DNA of 64,000 nucleotides from Polaromonas sp. Lineage in GTDB: Bacteria; Pseudomonadota; Gammaproteobacteria; Burkholderiales; Burkholderiaceae_C. Shown here piece by piece: positions 58,152 to 64,000 of the stretch. The notes under the pieces are model-generated. The model made no database searches, had not been told where the DNA came from, and worked only from the letters and a program-made list of their open reading frames with translations. Every line of letters begins with the position of its first letter. Position 1 is the first letter of the stretch. Where the stretch lies: NCBI RefSeq assembly GCF_012927485.1, contig NZ_JABBPC010000035.1, positions 213,213 to 277,212 on the forward strand, read 5' to 3'. The translations under genes were made by a program, and so were the position numbers.

Positions 58152-58819
58152 GGTATTTTGGGGTGCGTACGATTCGCTGCGGGCGCCGGTGCGGCGGGCG
58201 GGCGGCTTGTCAGGCTGCGTTCAATCGCCTTGAGCGCCTCCAGTCTCTCATGGGTTTGATCCAGCTTGCGCTGTAGGTCATGCAGTTGTTGGGTTTGCCT
58301 TTCTAGCTGTTCTTCGAGCCGGCGCTGATCCCCGTAACGGGCTGCCAGCAGGCGGGCTAGCGGGTGCAGCGCCTGAGCCTCGGCGCTGGCATTGCCAAGC
58401 ACGCGGCCCAGAAGTTCCTGTGCGCGCAACAGTTCCGGCAATTGCATCGACTGACTGAGGACCAGCGCCAGCTGAAGTTGCCCGACGGGGGTAGCTACGT
58501 CGCCAAGCCGCGCGGCTTCTTGGGCCAGTTGGGCGGGCGGCAGCAAGCGAATCCGGTCTGCGAAGGCCAGCAGGGTGGCGGTGGCATCGGCTCTGGGCAA
58601 AACCAGCAGGTTGGCCGCAGGCTGGCTCGGGCGAGGGGGGCTGACCTCTACGTCGGTGGAGGCCTGCTCAGGGTCGGGAGAAGGCTGGGTGGCCAGCCCT
58701 TGGGTGCCCGCCTTGGCAACTGGGCTGGCAGGGACGGCGCCGCAGCCGGACAGCACGGCCGCGGCAGCCAACAGGCAGCAGAGAACGCGGATTGAAAAAA
58801 GATCAGGGTTTGGAAACAT
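58148..58819 (-). CDS. QseG-like lipoprotein
   Basis: A 223-residue protein with lipobox LSGC in the signal peptide (about 5-28), a proline-rich segment and C-terminal coiled coil (about 160-205, RRLEEQLERQTQQLHDLQRKL in pieces). Placed between the kinase and regulator genes it matches the outer-membrane lipoprotein QseG/YfhG, which in E. coli aids the kinase. The ATG at 58819 overlaps the kinase stop. Sequence similarity is weak, so the name rests on context. Confidence 0.7.
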
Positions 58820-60224
58820 GGGGAAGCTCAATTCTGAAGTGTGCGCCAGGTTGGTCCGGAAGCAGCTCGATACGCCCGCCGTGGGCGGCGATGTATTCGT
58901 GCACGATCGACAGCCCAATGCCGCTGCCGCGTGGCATGCCGGTCGGTTGGCGTTCGCCCCGGTAAAACGGCTCAAAAATCCGTAATCGATCGGGCAGGGC
59001 CACGCCGCTGCCCTGGTCGTGAATGTCGATGCGTGCTACGCCCGGCAATCGGCTCAGTTCCAGCCGGATCAGGCCATTGAGCGGTGAGTAACGGATGGCG
59101 TTGGACAGCAGGTTGGCAAGCGCAGTGCCGATTTTTTCGGGGTCCACCTCCAATTTGAGCGGCTCGCCGACGACGCTCACGGACAGTTCTCGCGCGCGCC
59201 ATTGCAGGCGTTGGGCGTCGACTTGATCCTCAATGAGGTGCAGCAGGTCGACGGTCTGCCGGTGCAGCTGGCGGGCCTCGAACGCCGCCGTGTTGAAGCG
59301 GAGCAGGTCTTCAATCTGACCTTGTAGTACGCCGGTGTTGTGCCTGAGGATTTGCGCGATTTCACGCTGATCCGGACTCAGGGTCCCTGCCACACCATCT
59401 TCCAGCAACGACACGCCTTCTCGCAGCGATGCCAGCGGTGTTTTGAGCTCATGCGAGATATGGCGCAGAAACCGCGATTTGTCGGCATCGAGCTCTGCCA
59501 GCCGCAGGCGCAGCCAGTTCAGCCGTTGGCCGACCAATACCAGATCGGCCGGTCCTTCAATCGAAATAGCCTCATCCAGCCGGTTCTCTCCAAGGCCCAC
59601 GATAGCGTTTTCTAGGCGCTTCAGAGGGAGCGTGAACCACACGCCGAAAGCCAGCGCCATGACAACGGCCAGCACGATGGCTCCGATCACTTGCTGCGCC
59701 AAATGTTTGCGGCTGGTTTCCAGCTTGCCGGCCAATGATTTGTTGCGCTGCTGGATGGTTTGCTGCACCTGCACGGTGATTGCGGCATTCAAGCCTTCCA
59801 GTTCGCGAAATTGCAACGCCAGTTGCCGTTCCCTCTCGATCGCGGTGTCGGGCTCGCCCGTGAGCAGATTGCCAATGGTTTGCAGGCGAGTGCGCCACTG
59901 TTGCGCGCGGGCCGCAGGTATTCCTTCCGTAGCCAGTTTGGTCAAAATAGCGGCAGCGTCGCGCGCGTCATCGCCAAAGCGTTTGCGCAGCACCCGGTCA
60001 TCCAGTACGACCGACTGTCGCGAGCTGCGTTCCATCGAGATGCTGCGCTCGTTCAGTGACTGAGCCGCTTCACTCAGTTCAAGCGAACGGGCTGCGTTGT
60101 CGCGGCTTTCCAGCGTGAGATCTTCCAGCGAGAAGAGAGCGCGCAGCGAGGCGGCACCGAGCAAAGCGGCAATCAACAGAAAAGCGATGACCAGCAGTTG
60201 CCGAAAGGAAAAGCGTTCCAGCAT
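58803..60224 (-). CDS. GlrK/QseE-like sensor histidine kinase
   Basis: Two membrane helices (about 8-30 and 175-198) flank a periplasmic region of about 145 residues. The cytoplasmic part has a HAMP-like segment, the phosphoacceptor HISHELKTPLASLREGV, then NLLSNAIRYSP, DQGSGV and GSGIGLSIVHEYI. Similarity to GlrK extends over the whole length. GTG at 60245 is an alternative start adding seven residues. Confidence 0.9.
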   Translation of the reverse strand: MLERFSFRQLLVIAFLLIAALLGAASLRALFSLEDLTLESRDNAARSLELSEAAQSLNERSISMERSSRQSVVLDDRVLRKRFGDDARDAAAILTKLATEGIPAARAQQWRTRLQTIGNLLTGEPDTAIERERQLALQFRELEGLNAAITVQVQQTIQQRNKSLAGKLETSRKHLAQQVIGAIVLAVVMALAFGVWFTLPLKRLENAIVGLGENRLDEAISIEGPADLVLVGQRLNWLRLRLAELDADKSRFLRHISHELKTPLASLREGVSLLEDGVAGTLSPDQREIAQILRHNTGVLQGQIEDLLRFNTAAFEARQLHRQTVDLLHLIEDQVDAQRLQWRARELSVSVVGEPLKLEVDPEKIGTALANLLSNAIRYSPLNGLIRLELSRLPGVARIDIHDQGSGVALPDRLRIFEPFYRGERQPTGMPRGSGIGLSIVHEYIAAHGGRIELLPDQPGAHFRIELPHVSKP

Positions 60225-60255
60225 GTGCGCGGTCCGCGGGATCACGCAGACCGCC

Positions 60256-61599
60256 TCAGACCAGCACGGCGGCGTCCCGGGTCAGGACTTCGCCTCGTAG
60301 TGACCGCTGCGTAGCGTGTGTAATGGTGAGGTCGAGCATCTGACCGATCAGCCGCGGCTGGCCCTTGAAATTGACCACGCGGTTGCATTCGGTACGGCCC
60401 ATTAACTCAGTAGCGTCCTTGCGCGACGCGCCTTCGACCAGAATACGCTGCACAGTGCCTAAGCGGCTTGCGCTAATGGCGCGCACGCTGACGTCGATGG
60501 TGGCTTGCAAATGCTGCAGGCGTTTGAGCTTGACCTCGTGCGGCGTATCGTCCGCCAGGTTGGCGGCGGGCGTGCCGGGCCTCGGACTGAAGATAAAGCT
60601 GAAGGAGGTGTCATAACCCACCTCCTCAATTAAGCGCATCATTTTGTTGAAATCTTCTTCGGTTTCGCCCGGGAAGCCCACGATGAAGTCACTGCTCATG
60701 GCAAGGTCGGGACGGATCGCGCGCAATTTGCGAACCGTGCTTTTGTACTCCATCGCCGTGTAGCCACGCTTCATCGCCATGAGAATTCGGTCTGAACCGT
60801 GTTGCACTGGCAGGTGCAAGTGATTGACCAGTTTGGGCAATTTGCCATAGGCCTCGATCAGGCTTTGCGTGAATTCATTCGGGTGACTGGTGATATAGCG
60901 AATTCGCTCAATTCCCGGAATGTCAGACACATATTCCAGCAACGTCGCAAAATCAGCTATTTCTGCGGTGCCCCCCATGAGACCTCGGTAGGCATTCACA
61001 TTCTGACCGAGCAGCGTGACCTCTTTGACGCCTTGATCGGCCAGGCCAGCGACCTCGACCAGCACGTCTTCAAAAGGCCGCGAGACCTCCTCGCCCCGGG
61101 TGTAGGGGACGACGCAGTAACTGCAGTATTTGGAGCAGCCTTCCATGATGCTGACAAAAGCGCTTGCGCCTTCAACCCGGGCCGGTGGCAAATGATCAAA
61201 TTTTTCGATTTCAGGAAAGCTGATATCAACCTGCGGCTTGCCCAGGCGGGCGCGCCGGTCGAGCAGTTCCGGCAGGCGGTGGAGCGTCTGGGGGCCAAAC
61301 ACCACGTCGACATAAGGCGCGCGTTGAATGATGGCTGCGCCTTCTTGGCTGGCAACGCAGCCACCCACCCCGATAAGCACACCTTTTTCCTTCAAATGCT
61401 TAACGCGGCCCAGGTCGCTGAATACTTTTTCTTGCGCCTTCTCGCGAACTGAGCAGGTGTTGAACAGGATCAGATCGGCCTCGTCGATGTTCTGGGTGGG
61501 CTCATAGCCTTGGGCCACATTGAGCACGTCCGACATCTTGTCCGAGTCGTACTCGTTCATTTGGCAGCCGAACGTTTTTATAAAGACTTTTTTACTCAT
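60256..61599 (-). CDS. miaB: tRNA-2-methylthio-N6-dimethylallyladenosine synthase MiaB
   Basis: Radical SAM methylthiotransferase acting on A37 of tRNAs. The 447 residues have the N-terminal UPF0004 domain ([14 protein letters not shown]), the radical SAM cluster ([14 protein letters not shown] with C-x3-C-x2-C) and a C-terminal TRAM domain. It ends just before the kinase gene on the same strand. Confidence 0.96.
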   Translation of the reverse strand: MSKKVFIKTFGCQMNEYDSDKMSDVLNVAQGYEPTQNIDEADLILFNTCSVREKAQEKVFSDLGRVKHLKEKGVLIGVGGCVASQEGAAIIQRAPYVDVVFGPQTLHRLPELLDRRARLGKPQVDISFPEIEKFDHLPPARVEGASAFVSIMEGCSKYCSYCVVPYTRGEEVSRPFEDVLVEVAGLADQGVKEVTLLGQNVNAYRGLMGGTAEIADFATLLEYVSDIPGIERIRYITSHPNEFTQSLIEAYGKLPKLVNHLHLPVQHGSDRILMAMKRGYTAMEYKSTVRKLRAIRPDLAMSSDFIVGFPGETEEDFNKMMRLIEEVGYDTSFSFIFSPRPGTPAANLADDTPHEVKLKRLQHLQATIDVSVRAISASRLGTVQRILVEGASRKDATELMGRTECNRVVNFKGQPRLIGQMLDLTITHATQRSLRGEVLTRDAAVLV

Positions 61600-61679
61600 G
61601 ATTAGCTAATTAATGGATAGAACCTCGGCAAAATCAAGAAGCGGCCAGAGGTCTATTTGATACTTGAGCCAAATCGCTA
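61600..61679. other. Gap between miaB and the exported-protein cluster
   Basis: Eighty bases with an imperfect palindromic part (CTATTTGATACTTGAG and CAAATCGCTATCAAG, 61651-61682). The structure could end the exported-protein operon, but no T run is present. Confidence 0.3.
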
Positions 61680-62135
61680 TCAAGGCTGGTAAGCCGGCAG
61701 TTGTTCGAAGGGGGTCTTACCATCGTCGGTAGGCGCTGTTGTTGCATCACTGCCGAAGTTGAAAAGGGAGGTCGTGGCGTTGGGCCGCTTTTCCCGGGCT
61801 TCTTCGCTGTTAAGTATCCATACCTGGTGAACCTGGCCGAGGGGTTCACGCAGATAGTTCACCACCAGGTTCTGATTTACAAGCGCCCCCGACAGCACTA
61901 GAAAATTATTCGGGTCGCGTATGCGCGAGCCCACCGACAGTCGGTCAGGCTTGCCGTCGATGGAAATCAGGGGAGGAGCGATCACCACCATCTCGCCGCG
62001 AAGGGCGGCTGGAGGAAACTTTCGGACATTGAGGTTGATCTCGCTGGTCTGCGCGCGGGAAACCGAGCTAAAAAGGCTGGCGGATGCTGGCAGCAGGGTC
62101 AATGCAATCATCCAGTGGGATGCGCAGCGGTTCAT
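61680..62135 (-). CDS. Exported protein of unknown function
   Basis: A 151-residue protein with a signal peptide (about 1-28, ending SRA). The mature part is beta-rich (RKFPPAALRGEMVVIAPPL, DGKPDRLSVGSRIRD, NFLVLSGALVNQNLVVNYLREP in pieces), then a polar tail. It follows the three other exported genes on the same strand and probably belongs to the same operon. I recognise no catalytic motif. Confidence 0.65.
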   Translation of the reverse strand: MNRCASHWMIALTLLPASASLFSSVSRAQTSEINLNVRKFPPAALRGEMVVIAPPLISIDGKPDRLSVGSRIRDPNNFLVLSGALVNQNLVVNYLREPLGQVHQVWILNSEEAREKRPNATTSLFNFGSDATTAPTDDGKTPFEQLPAYQP

Positions 62136-62193
62136 GGTGTGTGTCCAGAGGCTGTGAAAAAATTCAGCCCCAAAGTGTACCCGCAGAACCCCG

Positions 62194-62736
62194 CTAACGG
62201 TTTTGGATCGCGTTGGAAATCGCTTCGGTGATCGTCGCCTGCAGATTCAGTCCCCTCAGCAGGCCGAGGCCATTGGTGCTCCCCTGAATCACGGTCTGCG
62301 CGCGGATGGTCTGGTTATTCAAAGTGTTCTGAATGTACGTGGCCAGCGGAATCACCAGTGCACCCGGCGCCACAGTGTTGCCGGGACCATTCTGAACAAC
62401 TTGCGTTTGTGCGGAGATTTGCTGACTCAGTACGGCCGCCTGCGCTGGCGTGAACTTGCTGATGTCGCCCAATTGGAACGATGTGGTGGTGACCAGTTGG
62501 TCGTTGATGTAAACCGCTCGGCTGATGCCGAACGACACGACAAGACCAGCGCCCAGATCGAAGCCGCCGCGCAGTTTGTCCAAAGTGCGATCGCTCGCTG
62601 CCAGCCACACCGCACCGTCCGGTGGCAGCGGTTGGTTTTGGGCGTGACTGACGCTGGCCAACAGCACGCCGCACAGGCCGACGAGTTGCCAGCGCCACCG
62701 CTTGGTCGCACTAGGCAGACGGAATAGGTGATTCAT
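62194..62736 (-). CDS. Exported protein of unknown function in the C39 cluster
   Basis: A 180-residue protein with a signal peptide (about 1-32, ending VSHA). The mature part starts with a loosely conserved domain (LDKLRGGFDLGAGLVVSFGIS) and ends with an Asn/Gln/Thr-rich region (TYIQNTLNNQTIRAQTVIQ). Such low-charge sequence is like extracellular fibre subunits. It touches the C39 peptidase gene: the shared base suggests coupled translation. Confidence 0.65.
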   Translation of the reverse strand: MNHLFRLPSATKRWRWQLVGLCGVLLASVSHAQNQPLPPDGAVWLAASDRTLDKLRGGFDLGAGLVVSFGISRAVYINDQLVTTTSFQLGDISKFTPAQAAVLSQQISAQTQVVQNGPGNTVAPGALVIPLATYIQNTLNNQTIRAQTVIQGSTNGLGLLRGLNLQATITEAISNAIQNR

Positions 62737-63416
62737 CAGAAGTCTCCCGGGCCAAGGTTGGACATCGTCACGTTAGACAGGCCATCCCGATTGACTCCCG
62801 CGGAGAGTGGTGCCTGGGGCGCCACGCGCCAGTCTGCCGCCAAGTTAAATCGCGCGGAGTCCATCCGGTTGTGAATGACAAACAGCAGGCGACTCTGCCA
62901 ATTGGCCTCAAATGCTTTTAGCGGCATCGCGCGCGTCCCGTTCGCAGGATCGCCAATCAGCACCCGGTCGCCGCGCAGTCCTTTAACCACTACAAAATGT
63001 TGGTAGCCGTTCTCGTTAATCAACACAATGGCGGGAACGCGCGCTTCCGCAAGTTTGGCCAGCGGCTGTTCGAAACCGTCAGCCTCGAAGCCCTGCGCCT
63101 GCAGGTATCGCTTCATATCGAGCAGGGAAAATCCTTCTCGCCGGATTTTTGGCTGGTCGCCGTAGCGGTACATGTATTCGAAAACCGTACTCTCTGACAC
63201 CGGATAGCCGTAATGGTGGGTTAATAGCGTGGCCAAGGCAGCCGAACCGCAACTGAAGTCATATTGCTGTAACAGCGTCCCCGCCATGCGTGCCTGCCGG
63301 ATGCTCGTTACGGGCAGGAATACGTCGCCGGCGCCAAGAGACGGCAGATAGTTCTGTTGCGCCCCAGCCGGTGTGGCCATGCAAGCCGTGAGAACTAAAG
63401 ACAACAGGCAACGCAT
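62736..63416 (-). CDS. Exported C39-family cysteine peptidase (FapD-like)
   Basis: The 226 residues have a signal peptide (about 1-20, ending GAQ). The C39 core shows LLQQYDFSCGSAALATLL (oxyanion Gln, catalytic Cys56), GYQHFVVVKG (His140) and LIGDPANGTRA (Asp156). Overall similarity is to FapD of functional amyloid operons and to stand-alone C39 peptidases. No ABC transporter domain is attached. The neighbours encode small exported proteins, which may be its substrates. Confidence 0.85.
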   Translation of the reverse strand: MRCLLSLVLTACMATPAGAQQNYLPSLGAGDVFLPVTSIRQARMAGTLLQQYDFSCGSAALATLLTHHYGYPVSESTVFEYMYRYGDQPKIRREGFSLLDMKRYLQAQGFEADGFEQPLAKLAEARVPAIVLINENGYQHFVVVKGLRGDRVLIGDPANGTRAMPLKAFEANWQSRLLFVIHNRMDSARFNLAADWRVAPQAPLSAGVNRDGLSNVTMSNLGPGDF

Positions 63417-63428
63417 GAGAGGCTCCGG

Positions 63429-63797
63429 TCAATTCATCTGCAGGTGCAAAATAACAGCGTTTTGAATCAATACGTTGGCACCGGAATTCTGGATGACCAA
63501 CGGTATTCCGCTCATATTGGAAAACGCGCCAGCGCTGATGGAATTATTGCCGGTGGCCAAATTGACGGCTGTATTGTTGGCGGTCGTGCCGGTGAGTTGC
63601 ATGTCGTTTTGCACGAGGTCACTGCCACCGCGGTAGCCGTCCAGCGAGGCAGTCTCAACTGGTTTGTCGAACCAGTCGCCGTGTGAATTGGCAGCTACAG
63701 CGCTTGGTGGCACCGGTGACGTCTGTGCGGTGACCTGGGCTGGCAGCGCAATGACTAACGCCGCGCAAGCGAGCCCGAAAATATTAAGTAGTTTCAT
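63429..63797 (-). CDS. Small exported protein with QNSG C-terminal motif
   Basis: A 122-residue protein with signal peptide (about 1-24, ending VTA). The mature part is rich in Asn, Thr, Ser and Ala with few charges. The C-terminus carries QNSGANVLIQNAVIL, which resembles the C-terminus of the truncated neighbour at the window edge. AGGGGG precedes the ATG. Possible roles are a fibre subunit or a peptidase substrate. Confidence 0.7.
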   Translation of the reverse strand: MKLLNIFGLACAALVIALPAQVTAQTSPVPPSAVAANSHGDWFDKPVETASLDGYRGGSDLVQNDMQLTGTTANNTAVNLATGNNSISAGAFSNMSGIPLVIQNSGANVLIQNAVILHLQMN

Positions 63798-63827
63798 TTT
63801 TCCCCCTTCAATGGGCGTTAGCCGCTG

Positions 63828-63886
<59 letters not shown>

Positions 63887-63924
63887 TCTCGGCACGAGGG
63901 CCTGGATCGATGTCGGCTGGAAGC

Positions 63925-64000
63925 TTACTTGCCGACTGCCAAGTTGGCCTGCACGTTTACGCTTTGCTGAACCAGCGACGAAATGCCGCTGTTCTGGCTC
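63925..64000 (-). CDS. C-terminal end of an exported protein, partial
   Basis: Only the last 24 codons are visible, ending with TAA at 63925-63927. They read SQNSGISSLVQQSV then NVQANLAVGK. The QNSG-x3-L-x-Q pattern is shared with the 122-residue protein, so the two are probably related exported subunits in one operon. The N-terminus lies outside the window. Confidence 0.65.
   Translation of the reverse strand, partial: SQNSGISSLVQQSVNVQANLAVGK

Overview
The window looks like chromosomal DNA of a Gram-negative betaproteobacterium in the Burkholderiales, most likely a Comamonadaceae member close to Polaromonas or Rhodoferax. This is inferred from gene order (a dcw cluster without murB, pilSR next to a PP0621-type protein and a YpjD-type CcsA gene, mpl/accBC/prmA, an nrdA with an ATP cone), from the protein sequences and from the high G+C coding bias. 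No tRNA, rRNA, CRISPR array, insertion sequence or prophage was seen.

Regions. (1) 1-17.3 kb, plus strand: division and cell-wall (dcw) cluster, rsmH end-ftsL-ftsI-murE-murF-mraY-murD-ftsW-murG-murC-ddl-ftsQ-ftsA-ftsZ, then lpxC and an unannotated 58-residue membrane protein. Most early junctions overlap by 4 bases (ATGA or GTGA), which suggests translational coupling. (2) 17.3-23.3 kb, minus strand: ruvC, mtgA, aroE, a TonB-like protein, an RNase II-family exonuclease and a YqiA-type esterase. (3) 23.3-28.3 kb: a large lipoprotein of unknown function facing a NarL-type regulator and a membrane histidine kinase, with two tandem 16-bp dyads between them. (4) 28.3-32.5 kb, plus: rodA, tldD and aroG. 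The aroG leader carries a short ORF rich in Phe/Tyr/Trp codons, a possible antiterminator and an intrinsic terminator, so it reads as an aromatic amino-acid attenuator. (5) 32.6-41.0 kb: a small orphan gene, mpl (minus), a gene of unknown function, a TlpA-type thioredoxin, accB-accC-prmA, a zinc-ribbon DUF3426 protein and a PfkB-type kinase. (6) 41.2-51.5 kb, minus: a lysine/alanine-rich H1-like protein, nrdB, nrdA (with a promoter embedded in NrdR-like boxes), ampD, pilR, pilS, a PP0621-type protein and a YpjD-type membrane protein. (7) 51.6-61.6 kb: ffh (plus), then minus opgH-opgG, a GlrR-QseG-GlrK-like signalling set and miaB. (8) 61.7-64.0 kb, minus: four or more exported proteins, including a C39 peptidase resembling FapD and two proteins with related C-termini. 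A hexanucleotide microsatellite lies between two of these genes. This looks like a surface-fibre or exported-peptide locus and runs off the right edge.

How the genes fit together: cell-envelope construction dominates. Precursor synthesis (murC-F, ddl, mraY, murG), two SEDS proteins (FtsW, RodA), a monofunctional transglycosylase (MtgA), recycling enzymes (Mpl, AmpD), lipid A (LpxC) and periplasmic glucans (OpgGH) all lie in 64 kb. Three two-component systems are present: an unnamed NarL type, PilSR and a GlrKR-like pair. The best candidates for new biology are the aroG attenuator, the C39/QNSG exported-protein locus with its microsatellite, the terminator-like hairpin over the opgG start codon, and the tandem dyads upstream of the NarL-type regulator.
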